Counted from the first letter of the stretch, positions 1 to 11,105 are shown. The stretch: DNA of 64,000 bases from Ophioderma brevispina (GCA_023653785.1 JAMKCH010011908.1:20444-84443); one strand, 5' to 3'. Program-made: numbers and translations. The notes: generated by a model not told the origin, from the sequence alone.

Positions 1-690
1 GAATTGCTACGTGCATTTACTATGGCAGTCTCGAGCCCAGTGACATTACAACATCATATCTTAACCACTTTTTGTTTCAAAAATCTAGTATATCATGATA
101 AGTTAGGAAAAAATTTAACTTCAAAATCGCGTCTGGTTAGTGGATTAACCCGTTTTGGGTTGCAAATAGTGTAATTTCCAATAACGGTCATTTAGATTTA
201 AATATTTGCCAGGCCCTAGTCTTATAGTCCCAGTCTGTGGTAACCTCTCGAATGCGTAAGAGCCGCCCCTACCATTAAGTCTTTGAAACAGACTAGCACC
301 CGGAAGTTTGATGCCATTTTGAATTCGCTGTTGCTGTTAGGTTGGCATGTCCTAAAACGGGTGGCAAGAATTCGGAGCCAACTGCGGAAGGATAACAAAA
401 GAATAGTCGGGAGTCAGCGCGAGGGGGTTGAAAAATGAAGGGAGATGCACTACATGGGGAAGTGAGCGACCCCCCCCCCCCCCCCCGAATTTTCTATACA
501 AAGTCTATGGGAGGCGTTAAAAGGTGGTGGTGTGTACCCTAGAAAGAATAATACGACTTCAACCAGGGGGCCGGACACGATCTGCTGGATTTGGGCATTG
601 GGATTTTGCATGCATTTTCTATGGCAAATATGACAGAATGAAACGTGTAATTGAGCGCGGCTCGCTTCTCATGTTCTACCTGCATCATAT
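1..690. other. Non-coding flank left of the tandem duplication
   Basis: I recognise no gene here. A 17-base C run lies at 470-486. Short open frames around it have no recognisable protein features. No match to the rest of the window is visible by eye, and the start of the duplicated segment falls near 690. Confidence 0.5.
470..486. repeat. C homopolymer
   Basis: This is an uninterrupted run of 17 C. Such runs are frequent in the window (also at 1,930-1,951, 2,040-2,052, 41,102-41,114 and 62,036-62,049) and their length may be misassembled. Confidence 0.9.
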
Positions 691-968
691 TATCACTACT
701 TTCACACAAGTTCCATGTCCTGCTTAGTCATGTACATGCTATACTCAGTCAAAAGAATCACTGGTCGCTTTTGCTTGACCTTTGACCCTATTAGGTGTAT
801 GTCTCTGCAGGGGGTTTAACCTTGCAGTATATTTGATTAAAAAACTTCAAATATTTTTAATTTTTTTGCTGATATTTTTATGTTTTTTTAAGAAATGGTT
901 TAAAATCTGTGTGTTTAATAGTGTATGTGTTTAAAATTGCAGGCCTTGTGTAGTAGGTTTGAGCTTAA

Positions 969-1314
969 AGGGTCATTTCGTGAGCCACAGCCTCGTCCCC
1001 AACTTACCTAAAAAAAAAATGAGATTTTTTTATTCACTGAACTGTTGGCCTAAGTATAGTATGTGTGCCAATTCTTACGTGCAAATTCGATCTGGTCTTG
1101 AAAGATAGGAAATTTGTGGTTTTGTATTTTCTGTCCGTAAAGGACGAAATTAAAACACAGTGGCCTATGATGAGCGTGATACAAAGTGTGCATAACATCA
1201 AAACGTACCGTCTGAATCAACTGAAATTTTTGAAATAATCTTTTCCTTTTTTCTCTGATATCACCTAGCGAACCATGAACAAAAAATGAGGTGTTAGGAT
1301 CAAGAAATGCACCT
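969..1314. mobile_element. TTAA-flanked non-autonomous element (MITE), 346 bp
   Basis: The ends are imperfect inverted repeats: AGGGTCATTTCGTGA on the left against AGGTGCATTTCTTGA read inward from the right. TTAA stands on both sides (965-968 and 1,315-1,318). The matching place in unit 2 (about 10,021-10,030, gagctaataa) lacks the element, so it is an insertion dated after the duplication or lost from unit 2. A second copy lies at 51,141-51,490. TTAA duplication is typical of piggyBac and Kolobok families. No transposase is encoded, so the class is an inference. Confidence 0.8.
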
Positions 1315-1849
1315 TTAATAAAAAGTCTTACAAAATGACTTCAGTTGTGATGCTACCATTTCAAGTGATTTCTCTCTGTATTATTTCTATTTTCCTCTGC
1401 TAATAAAGACTAAGTGTCTTTTGGAAGCTGACATTTGTTTTGCATCACTGCTCGTTAAGTAGCTAAGAGCCAAGTGAGAGCTAACGAGCAGTAGCATCAC
1501 ACTGTCAACAAACATCCCAAGTGAGACGTGTTTTCGATAATTAAAAATCAGGGCAAAGAACGGGAGGAAAAAATCAATATGAAAGTTAACTGTCATTTTT
1601 TTTCAATTCTTCTTCTGAGAGAATAATTGATATGATATGCTTAAGTGTGTGACCTCGTTGATTTCCCAAGAGGGTTATAAAGTTTTTTTTCAGTGTAACT
1701 TTTGAGGATGATTTAAGTGATTAAAAAACTTCAGAGCCAGGCAGCAGTTGGGGGGTGTTGGTGATGTGCATTTCAGAAACTCGACAGGTGATGGAATGTA
1801 GATCCGAAGGTGGTTTATGAAGATTTGATTGAGGACAAACATGGGTCAT

Positions 1850-2137
1850 AGGGAGGGGGTTGTCATGGGGGGCTTTTGCCCCCCAATTTTTTTTCTTGCC
1901 CCCCCAATTTTTTTTCTTGCCCCCCTAGTTCCCCCCCCCCCCCCCCCCCCCGGCCAAAGAAAAATGAGGGATTTGGGCAAAATTTGGCGATTTGGGTCCA
2001 AAAATCACCAAATTTTTGGGAAAATATTTCATACTTTGCCCCCCCCCCCCCCAGAATTTCACTTTTTCCCCCAAAAAAATTACTTTTTCCCCCTGTTGCC
2101 CTCCCAGAAAAAGAGGTCTGGTGCCGCCACTGGTGCT
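1850..2137 (-). mobile_element. G/C-rich interspersed repeat ending in CAGTGGCG
   Basis: On the minus strand this block starts CAGTGGCGGCACC (near 2,132) and runs into long G tracts and frames rich in GGGG and AAATTT. The plus strand shows two near-identical 24-26-base stretches of C run plus aattttttttcttg at 1,878-1,925. Related copies lie at 27,235-27,460, 42,150-42,420 and 62,024-62,330, and perhaps 51,780-51,960. Unit 2 lacks it at the matching place. Open frames across it are low-complexity and not genes. The CAGTGGCG end resembles termini of some DNA transposons, but no partner terminus is clear. Confidence 0.55.
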
Positions 2138-2220
2138 ATAGCCCCCTCTCAAACACAATCTCTTACCATACTTTTACAAGGAAAAGATGAAGTAGTTTCC
2201 GAAAGATCTGTTCCATATAT

Positions 2221-2240
2221 GGTGTGTGTGTGTGTGTTGA
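2221..2240. repeat. (TG)n microsatellite
   Basis: This short TG run also occurs in unit 2 (11,197-11,215), where it is interrupted. Confidence 0.85.
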
Positions 2241-2884
2241 TAATTATGCAAACGTTGCATCCGTATTGCCCAATTTCAGGTTGGTGTAGTTCAAATTTAA
2301 AAAGAATAATTCAGCTAATCTACCCTGCAGAAATGTCTGATTCAGATGGCAAAAACTTTCTTGTCCGCCTACTGTAAAACTTCCATTATAATCAAAACTT
2401 ATTGGTTTTTTTTGTGTTATGAGCCAATTTAGTAACCCCAAACAAACAAAAATAGTAATAAAAAGGGGGAAAGTGGAGCATTTTCTTTGCCTCTAACCCC
2501 AACTCCACTTTACTTCCTGTGATCAAACCGCAATGATTAAAGAAAATATTCAAATTCAATCCATTTGCGAGTAGAGGTTCAAAACATAGCCCGAAACTCT
2601 GGTATTTCTTTTCAATTCCATAAATACATAATTCATGCCCTCATATACATAAGTACAATCAAATTTGTGATTTAAACGCAGACAACAATAGGAATGAGCT
2701 CTGAGTGCTCCAAGATTAGATTTCAAAACCTAGTTGATTTTTGTTAAAAGTTCCCCAGTGAGAATTCTTACATTTTGACAATTCATTTCTTTCTTATGTC
2801 ATTCTTAAAATAAAGTATTTTTATATTAATGGGTTTTAAGTCAGCATTTATTATTAATGTTATTTTGGTGCCTGTGTTTGTTAC

Positions 2885-2965
2885 TTTGTCTTTGCCCACA
2901 GCACTCAGTCATGCCCAGAGCGCCATATAAATGTCCATTACTATTGTTATTGAATGTGTACTGAT
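2885..2965 (+). repeat. Possible SINE 3' tail remnant
   Basis: The string AGCGCCATATAAATGTCCAT followed by tactattgttattg resembles the common SINE tail of the form GCGCnATATAAATGTnnATT(ATT)n. The same sequence is in unit 2 at 12,235-12,295. No tRNA-like head is visible upstream, so it may be a truncated copy present before the duplication. Confidence 0.35.
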
Positions 2966-4449
2966 TACGCGCATATTTACCCGTATTTTTTTTTTTGCTT
3001 ATTGCTATCGATCCCGATCAGGTTTCCCAGAAAATCTAGGGACGCAGTTCTGTCTTAGCCAGCGCGATGTTTCCCCGAGGTTTTGAGTGGTTAACTTAAG
3101 GGAAATATGATGTATACTGTAGGCGTACAATCAGAATAACGAGATGTGCAGTCAGGGGTATGTGCTTTGCATGCTTCAATGCATCAACATTAGGCTGTTT
3201 TTTCTTTTAAAGGGACATCCAAAGGGATTTTGAGAGAAAATAGTTTTTGAAATAATACAAATACTTTTTGTGGTTTTTGCTTTTAAGGCATTATCATATG
3301 ACAATATAAAAGAATAATGCTGTTGTTTTACGTCCAACTGCTGTGTAGTCTTTTACAATATGATTGCAGTAACAATTGCATGCTGTATTGTCAGCGAGTG
3401 ATACTCAAGGAGCTATGGAATAAGAGATTTATAGCCAAAAGGCCACCCTTTTCACAATTCAAAAAAATAAAATAAAAAATTACCTTTTATCCCTTGGGGG
3501 ATATTGTGACAGCGACAGAGGGATCGAGGCTCTTCTTATCCAAGTTGCTTCTGTGTGTCACTTTGTCGTCACTCGTAGGGATGCATTTATGGTTAAGATG
3601 TAAGGTTAGGAATAAATTTTAAGAATAGGCCTGAGGTAGAAGTACAAAAAGAGGCCAATAATGGTAATGCCCAAAGGGTCAATTCTGGGAATGATGTATT
3701 CTCTGACCTCAGGGCTGAAGGGCTGAACCTTCATTATTCTTTTGCACATCTATAATGCCCAAATATACCTGTAAAACAACTCTTGAACAGGTAAGTTTGG
3801 AAAGAGGACAGGGATTTAAAATGAGGGAAATTATGTGAAAAAACAGCACAAGGTTGAACAACTTTTAAAATGCCGAAATCTGAAACTTTTTGCTTTGATA
3901 AATCACCAAAGCATCTAAAAATATTTATCAAACTTAATTCCATTACAAGATCACACACAGTGCAGTGCGATGTCCATAGGTACACAACATTAGAACAGAG
4001 TCATGCACACTTTCTTGAGGATGCGTCTTTGCTACACCGTACATGCGAAACGTGACTGTCCAAGTCCAGATGTATTCTAGGTCAGAGACGTCAAGGAAAT
4101 AAACTCTGAAGACTTGCCAATTTGATTTGTAAATAATCATTAAAACACATCCACTTATCATCAGATCTCTGAAGTTGGTGAAGGTACACTGCATTTGAAA
4201 GTTATTCTACGACACTTAAAATTGGCACCGAGAGCGGGGATCTCATTTGCATCAGTTTCATACGTGTTACTTTATCCCAACCATATAAACAATAGACATT
4301 ATACCTTGATCTTGACTTGATGTGCTCTTCAGTCTACGACACACACACCAGTCCCATTTACTCGGTTGGTAAGGACATTTTCCTAATTCACCATCAGCAT
4401 ATCATTTTGTAAACATGGTGTTAGGTGGGATGTAACCAGGTTGTATCAA

Positions 4450-4800
4450 TTCCCCAGAAAAAAAAGCTGATGTGTTTAGGTTTTACATTCTCGTAATTAG
4501 ATACCACAAATGGAGACAAAACTACCCTAAACTCAAAAAAAAGATAACCCTAACCCATAAAGCTAACCCTATCATAATCCAGAAAGTCTAACCTAACCCT
4601 TACCCTAACCTCAACTCCCAAACAGGGGTAGCGCAACCTGCATTTTGTGCTCCGGGACTACCCAATTTTACAATCTGACCCTGAAATTTAATTTTCTTTG
4701 TTGTAAAGAGTTCAGTGGCTCCCTATTGGACCCCCAGTTTCAGAGATTTGGGTCTGGCGCTAACCCGGCTCCCAACCACCAAACCCTAACCCTGATTTAA
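4450..4800. repeat. Degenerate CCCTAA-rich stretch
   Basis: Many scattered CCCTAA and ACCCTAAC units, most densely at 4,525-4,620 and again near 4,760-4,795, resemble telomere-type repeats but are irregular and interstitial. Similar TTAGGG-like degenerate tracts occur at 46,555-46,640 and 46,975-47,130. No gene is seen. Confidence 0.5.
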
Positions 4801-4970
4801 TGTTTTATGCGTAAAGCTACTTAAGGACCACTCAAGATGTATTCCAGGGTATGGGATGACTCTCCCACCTTCCTTTCACTAAACTATTTGACATTCCCCT
4901 CTTCCTAAAAATGTTTGCATTTAAAATTTGGAATGAATTTCTCACCAATTACGGCACACCTTCAGAGTAT

Positions 4971-5863
4971 AGACCGTCGCCAAAGGTTTTGGTTAGACGA
5001 ACGAGATACCAATAGCTGGAATACGAAAATTCAGAGAAAAAATAACTTCTGAAAATAGGAAGTCGGCCGGGAGACCAGTTGTTGAGTGTAGCCCCAGGGA
5101 GAGGGTTTAAATTTCTATGGGGGTAAATATATTGAACTGCTCTAATCTAATGAAATATAGCTCAAATTATTCCTTAGGTTACAGGAGTAAAAAAGTCAAG
5201 GGTCACATGTGTGGGTTCTTCCTTCCAGCTATTTGGGCAAATAGGCTAAAGGTCATTGTGTATTTAAGAAAGGTCAACAATTGAGACCAAGATTTCTTTG
5301 CTAAAAAAATATTAAAAAACATATTTAATGATACTGATTCAAAAGATGCTTTTATTTTGCATAGGTTGGTTCCCTTCATAGGGGTGGTATAATGTCCCCG
5401 TCCCAATAGAGTCCTACAGGGCATTTTGTACCTTCCATTAGAACAACAAGGGATGCCGAAAGTGCAAAAGCATTTCATATTTGAGTCAGGGTAATCATTA
5501 AACATTAAAAAAAAATTTTTACAAAAAACATCTGGGTATTGCAACGGGTGACCTTCTTGAATAAACAAAGACCTTTAGCCTATTTCCACAAATTATCTGG
5601 AAAGGAAGCAACAACACGGAGTGTGACCAATTTGACTTTTACTCTGATTACCTAAGGATAAATTTGAGCTATATTATATCAGATTTAGAGCGGTTCAAAC
5701 ATTTGACCTCCATAGTAACTTTACCCCGATCCTGGGTGCTATACGCAACAACGGGTCACCGGCAGACTGTTCATATTTGCAAAAGTTATATTTTTCTCTG
5801 AATTTTCCGTGTTCAGATATTGGTATCCGTTCGTCTACCAAAACCCTTGGGCCTGATTGCTCT
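4971..5863. mobile_element. 893-bp inverted-repeat DNA transposon with AGTAT target duplication
   Basis: Two arms of about 230 bp (4,971-5,200 and 5,630-5,863) are inverted copies of each other, sharing GGTTTTGG, AGACGAACG and GATACCAATA near the ends. AGTAT flanks both sides (4,966-4,970 and 5,864-5,868). Unit 2 has a single AGTAT at 18,628-18,632 with the same flanks and no insert, which fixes both ends. The interior has no transposase. A 5-bp duplication occurs in Transib and some hAT families, but the termini do not match the classic Transib CAC start, so the superfamily is left open. Confidence 0.88.
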
Positions 5864-6555
5864 AGTATGTTGAAAGAAAAAAAGGTCAACTCATGTGGAC
5901 TAACCCTGGTTTTAAAAACAAGGTCTAAAGTTAGACTCCCTTCAGAATACAAGCCTCAATGATTAACCACATGCGCACTACCCTTTTGCACAGCATTTTG
6001 ATTGGCTAATTACACATACATTCTTTTCAATAACCAATGAAATTCAGATTATGTATAGTCAAGCTCGAGCCCTCTTAATCACTACCACCATTCTTAACAT
6101 ATTACTGATTGGCTCCAAAAATCACACAAATTCACTGGACCAATGGGCACGTAGAACACATGGAGTTAAGTTTGTGGCTAATTGAAATTGTAAGACAGTG
6201 TATGTGCATTGAGAGTGGTTGCTTCATTTTGAATGGATCCTACTTAAACCAAATTAGACATTTTACTCAATCTTGACTGATAGAGCTGTTCCACTCCAGT
6301 GACAAGTACCATTTTAAGAGAAACATTTTTGTATTCATATTTGAAAACATGTTATGGGAAGTTGTATCAAGCTGCCGTTGTGTGTTGATGCCTGCTTGTC
6401 CCAAGGTGGGCAGCAAATCTGTCATGTCAAATGTAAAGTTCAAGAATTAAATTCGAACCTTTGAAGAGAGCTGTAGAGTGAAAGTGGAAGGGGGCAGCAA
6501 CTGATCATATTTGGTTGGTTTCCTAAGCAACTTTTGTTAAATAAAACAAGGACGA
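5864..6555. repeat. Duplicated non-coding DNA with CCAAT-box repeat
   Basis: This aligns with 18,632-19,330 in unit 2. At 5,985-6,170 it carries the CCAAT-box repeat family (motif GATTGGCTAATTACA and a second GATTGGCTCC) also seen at 18,760-18,945, 40,110-40,250 and inverted at 60,690-60,860. The right end of a palindromic MITE remains at 5,864-5,955. No gene is recognised. Confidence 0.6.
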
Positions 6556-6559
6556 CAGT

Positions 6560-6955
6560 GGGATTAAACATTTCTTGGACAGGAGATACGCACACTCATG
6601 TAAGTGCAACAAAGCTATGCAGATGTGGGCGCATAACTTTGATCAATACGCCGTCCACGCGTGCTTGTGTCGTTCTCTCCAACAACATTATTATGCAAAG
6701 GGGCGCCGCAGGCAGAGTCCATCTCTCTGTCTTGGCGTTTGGGCCAGACTCACTAATATAATGTTGCGTGGGGGGTTCGCCACAGCCTGCAGCATATGCC
6801 GGTTACCATTTATACTCTGGAGTGGAAGGAGGCAAGCGAGGTAAAATGCCTTGCCCAATTGCAACCTTACATGTAGCGACACGGGCTTGAACCCACAACC
6901 TATCGTTTATGAGGCAGCGCTGATCCAACTGCACGTTGTGCCCTCAAAAATTATT
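6560..6955 (-). mobile_element. tRNA-derived SINE inserted in unit 1
   Basis: On the minus strand a tRNA-like head is visible. An A-box-like segment ending in CAGCGCTGCCTC (6,911-6,935) is followed by a good B box GGGTTCAAGCCCG (6,882-6,894). A body containing TTGGGCAAGGCATTTTACC and CTTGCCTCCTTCCACTCC follows, a form I associate with SINEs of marine invertebrates. Unit 2 goes straight from aaataaaacaag to tgacagagagcag (19,329-19,360) without it. The exact ends and target duplication are not clear. Transcription by RNA polymerase III from the A and B boxes would be expected for the family. Confidence 0.72.
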
Positions 6956-7363
6956 AATCAGATATCTTGACAGAGAGCAGCTTTCTGTAGTCAAAACTTC
7001 AAACAATTTGACACATTGGTTAATATCTATCCTAAAAGGATTATTCACTTAAAAAGCAAGATTATGATATGGGTGCAGCTGACATGTAACGCATATATTG
7101 GTCATGGGAGTATACAATACGACAGATTCTCAGGTGTAATTATTTTTTAGAACACTTTTATTCCACCTCACTATTTTATCAGATCTTATCTTTTTTTTGC
7201 ATGGCATATGAGGTGTATGTTTATTACATACCCAACACTCGCAAAGTCCCACAGGACTGGAAGTAGTTACACAGAAGGGGGAGACCCTGTTTGTTAAACT
7301 CGGTTGTATTTTCCCCGTCTATCGGCAGATCGGAATGTATAACTTTTTCATCAATTAAGCGCA

Positions 7364-7434
7364 AATCACGGGTCAGTAACCCGTTGATTCTCACGGAGCA
7401 AGTGGAGCGAAACGATGCTCCGTCGGGGCGGCAT
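7364..7434. other. 71-bp double-hairpin block identical in both units (copy 1)
   Basis: These 71 bases are identical to 19,761-19,831, while the sequence on both sides differs by many substitutions and indels. Two perfect stems are present: ACGGGT/ACCCGT (7,368-7,384) and ACGGAGCA/TGCTCCGT (7,393-7,423, 15-base loop). One plus-strand frame is open through the block (reading SNPLILTEQVERNDAPSG in part), so it could be a coding exon, a structured RNA or a repeat. I recognise no known RNA or protein. Confidence 0.5.
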
Positions 7435-8394
7435 AAGGCACTTGCTATAGGAACCTAGATTCGGTCGGTAATGCTATCCTGCTCAGCCGTGTTTATTGTT
7501 TAGCGTTAGAATGAATGTTGTGGATGGTGATTTATGACACTTGGAGAGGTGGGTTGTGATTTCTGGTGTAGTACTTGTTACGCGGTCCCAAGGGGGGTTG
7601 GAATGTTAAAGTCGGCCACTATCCTTTCAATGTGCGTATTGACGAATGCGCATTGCATGGGCATTTCTGGGGACGTACTGGTGCACATAAAAGAGAGCCA
7701 TAAAAGAATTACCTTGCACTCTTTACTGTGCAATGTTCAAAATGTTTATTAATATCTAAGGGGGCTGTATATTTAGGTCATGCTAGACTGGCAAGTGCTC
7801 TAGAAAAATATTGAAAATTCTGTCCAGTTACATTTCAGCTTGTTGCCTGCTTGATGCTTTGACACTGATCTGGAAAATACATGATCTGAGCTATGATGTA
7901 GTGGCCTATTTTCACAAAAGCCGTTTGAAAGCCTCATTTGTGATAAAAAAGCGATTAAAATAAATAATCTTAATATAGGGATGCAGTTTGATAACTGATT
8001 TGGATATTTTTTCACTGGCACATCCTTGCAGATAATTTAATTTGCAGGCAAACTTCATCATGATTTTTTAACGATCTGAGGATACAAGAGATTTATGTGG
8101 AGGTTGGGTATAGAGGGACACTATAACATGCAATCATGACCGTTGTAGTCATATATGGCAAGTTACTGCAATGGATTTTTGAATTTTACAGGGTAATGGC
8201 TCTGCATGCCCCTACCAATTCAGTTTGTCATATTGTGTCACCCCCCAATTCAAATGTTCTAAAAATAAGAGACATTGCATATAGAGTCAAATAAGCTGTA
8301 TTCACAGTTCAAACAGTATTGTTGATGTCAATTGTTGATGTTGTTGTCATTGTTAGATGATGACGATGACTGATGAAGATGCTGCTGTGTGTTG

Positions 8395-9252
8395 TTAATT
8401 GGCCATTGCTTAGAGAAAGCAGAGCCCATGCACTTGTGCAGAGGGCCGCCCCCCCCAACAGAGGCTCCATCGCAGGCATGCTTTATCAGTCACGCGCATC
8501 CTTTATATTACCACCAAAAAATGGTTTCATTCATAGTATGTATTGGTATCAACGTAAAATCTGCATGAAGCAATAATTGAGAAAACCGTAATTTAATAAA
8601 AATTGGGCATAATATCATGTGTTTTGGACAATTCCAAAAACGAAAGTGATTATCGCGCTGGCAGCGATGAACCGGAAGTGACGCCCGAGTAACAATTCAC
8701 GCGATATGCGTAACGATCATGATCGTCATCGTTGAAACGGACGTGCGCGTGGTCCCGTTTTCTTGCATACGTAACACAGTTCTTCTCGGGGTATATGCGT
8801 CGTACGTGTTGTATCAATGGCATAATTTTTCTTGATTTGGTGCCTAAAATACGATAATAATGTGCTGTATTGTCGACGGGTGCACCAGAGGACGGGGACC
8901 GTACCGACAAGGAGAATCAGAACAGATAGCTTTATTAAGTCCCAGACAAAGCAACCAACAAGGAGAGATATCTGGAGTGTGCGGTGCGATTAGCCCACGT
9001 GTGAGCTATGTTTACAACTTGTTACTCTGACGTCTTAACAGGGTCAAATCCCACTCCAGAATCTTGATACGCATTTGCGAAAAAAAGGAGAAGGCCTTGT
9101 CAGTTTGGGTAATTTATCCATTGAAATTTAAACCACTTTCCCGTGTGCACTTTGAAAAATCTGTGTTGCGATATGTTCAGGATACTGTTGAGGTACGAAA
9201 ATGTAAGAAATTAAAGACATGTCTGACTCCAGCCGTGTTCATGGACCTTTAA
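8395..9252. other. CpG-rich block private to unit 1
   Basis: Unit 1 and unit 2 align up to ttgTTAA (about 8,397 and 20,846) and again from about 9,255 (unit 2 at 21,725), with unrelated sequence between. In unit 1 the block is locally CpG-rich (8,640-8,900), has an ETS-type site CCGGAAGTGACG at 8,672-8,683, and ends ATGGACCTTTAA, the inverted form of the TTAAAGGTC start of another repeat family. A 56-codon frame at 8,860-9,030 begins MCCIVDGCTRG. It may be an inserted element or a retained promoter-like segment. Confidence 0.4.
8860..9030 (+). CDS. Possible short first exon or domain remnant (C-x4-C)
   Basis: The frame opens with ATG at 8,860, 177 bases after an ETS-like site in CpG-rich DNA, and reads MCCIVDGCTRGRGPY at the start. 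The early Cys-x4-Cys with following Gly-Cys-Thr recalls the start of THAP-type C2CH zinc fingers. The downstream Cys and His and the AVPTF box of that fold are not seen, and the frame stops after 56 codons. No strong splice donor is obvious. It could equally be chance. Confidence 0.15.
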   Translation: MCCIVDGCTRGRGPYRQGESEQIALLSPRQSNQQGEISGVCGAISPRVSYVYNLLL

Positions 9253-10554
9253 GACACAGCATAGTGAATTTTAGTGTTATTAATGGATGCGGCAAGTTGC
9301 TTGCGAAATGTGTAAACAAATTTCAATCCCGGAACATGCGTTCATCTGTATTTTAGACCTGGCTATTTATTTAATCTGTGTAAACAAGTTATATAAAGAC
9401 ATATAGGCCTAACATTGCATCCATCAAATTGAATCATTCCAAGTACACCCCGGGGAGGACAGTTTACTGCAGATAACAGTTCCTTCCATTGCCCTGATGT
9501 TGTCGCAAAACTATCCAAATTTGTCATCCCAATTAAACACAGCCTCAAAAGCGAAAATGATGGTATTTTTTTATCCCAGTGGACTTTAGCCAGAGGGGGC
9601 AGGGTTGGTCAGTAGATTCTGACGGCCCAGATCCTGGTCTAATTTTGATGACTCTTCCACCAGCCGTAAGACAGAATAGGTCAAGGTCATCTCTATGGAA
9701 CTGCATTTTGTGTCTGCTACTCTTACTCCCTTATGCTTTGTACAATTAAAAATTTAACATCATTACTTTTCACCACAAGTTCATTTCTGCGTAATCGTAC
9801 ATGCCATACTCGCGAACGAATCATGGTCCCTTAATTGACCTTTGACCTATAAGTGTATGTCTCTGCAGGGGGTTTAACTTGCAGTTATATTTTGTTAAAA
9901 ACTCAAATTTTGCATGGTTGGATCATACTGGTGTGGGGGGGGGTGGGGAGGTGGGATGTCCGTTAAAATCTCTGTGTTTAAGTGGTGTGTGGTTTAATTG
10001 CAGGCTTCGGTAGTAGCTTTGAGCTAATAAAAGCTGCAAATGACTTCCCTTGTTGTGATTACTACCATTTCAGTATTTGCTCTTGGTTGATATAGTTCAT
10101 ATTTTTACTATAAAGACCAAAGCTGTCATTTTTGAAGCTGACATTGTTTTGCCTCACTGCTCGTTAAGTAGCTAAGAGCCAAGTGAGGCTACCCGGCAGT
10201 AGCACCACACTGTCAACAAACATCCCAAGTGCGACTGTGTTTTTCGATAAAATTCCGGGCAAAGAACGGGAGGAAAAAATCAATATGAAAGTTACACTGT
10301 CATTTTTTTCAATTCTTCTGAGAGAATAATTGATATGATATGCTAGTGTGTGACCTCGGTGATTCCACAGAGGTTGATAAAGTAGTAATTTTTTCCAAAG
10401 TGTAATTTTGAGGAGGTTAAAGTGATTAAAAGGAATGGGGCGTTGCAGTGGGACCAGCGGCACAGTTTGGTGATGTGCATTTCATTAGAATCTTCAACAG
10501 GTGATGATATTGTAGAGAGGAAGAAGGGTGGTGATTGAAGGTTTGACATATCCA

Positions 10555-11105
10555 TAGTCTTTTTGTGTGTTACATCTCCCATCATCATCAAGCCCATGAA
10601 TGAAATGCAATTGGAAGTACATTCATATGAGTGTAACATTGCCTATATATATGATTGGACTTGTGTGCAATTGAAACATAATATATTATTACACCTCATG
10701 AATATTCAGGAACCATTCATGCTATTTCATTGGACTGATTTTGATTGCAAAGTGCTATTTCGCTGGGAAAAGTTTGAAAAAAACTCTTTCCCGACAACCT
10801 CGCCTCAGAGTCACAGTCAGGGGTTAAAAACAAATACTACATGGTTATAGAGACGGAAATAGGGCACACTAATTCCTTGGTACTGGCTACGGGACTATCA
10901 TCCCTCACCCTTCGGGTTTGGGGTGTGGATAGGCTCGTAGCCAGTACCCGGGAAAAGAGTGTGCCCTATTTTCCCCTATGTTATATAGACAGATTGGATT
11001 AGAATTTTTAGTGGGAAACGATGTATTTTTGGAATGTCACTCTCTGTTATCAATACTTTTACAAGGAAAAAAGTTTGAATAGTCTTCAAGAACCCTCTCA
11101 CGTAG
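10555..11105. repeat. Unit-2-private block with a 140-bp near-perfect hairpin
   Basis: This block replaces the G-rich repeat of unit 1. At 10,845-10,985 it holds a long palindrome. AAATAGGGCACACT (10,857-10,870) pairs with 10,958-10,971, and GGTACTGGCTACG (10,879-10,891) pairs with 10,936-10,948, with a C/G-rich loop. Further out ttatagagac and ttatatagac also face each other. It could be a foldback MITE or a hairpin RNA. No gene is seen in the remainder. Confidence 0.75.

Larger units (their letters stand above)
690..9390 (+). repeat. Unit 1 of a large tandem segmental duplication
   Basis: This segment aligns in the same order and orientation with 9,755-21,850. Clear blocks are 720-960 with 9,780-10,025, 1,330-1,730 with 10,040-10,430, 2,140-2,790 with 11,120-11,760, 2,800-3,530 with 12,130-12,870, 3,560-4,330 with 17,540-18,300, 5,930-6,555 with 18,690-19,330, 6,960-8,390 with 19,345-20,840 and 9,255-9,390 with 21,725-21,850. 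Some stretches, such as 3,290-3,470, are nearly identical. Others are broken by many one-base indels. No gene is recognised in it. The short frame beginning MSDSDGKNF near 2,333 is shared with unit 2 (about 11,312) but is not otherwise supported as coding. Confidence 0.9.

Noticed and set aside
1829..2377. 182-codon open frame, the longest in the window
   Set aside because: It runs through C homopolymers and a dispersed G-rich repeat and translates to proline-rich low complexity.
4525..4800. Telomere end
   Set aside because: CCCTAA units are few, irregular and interstitial.
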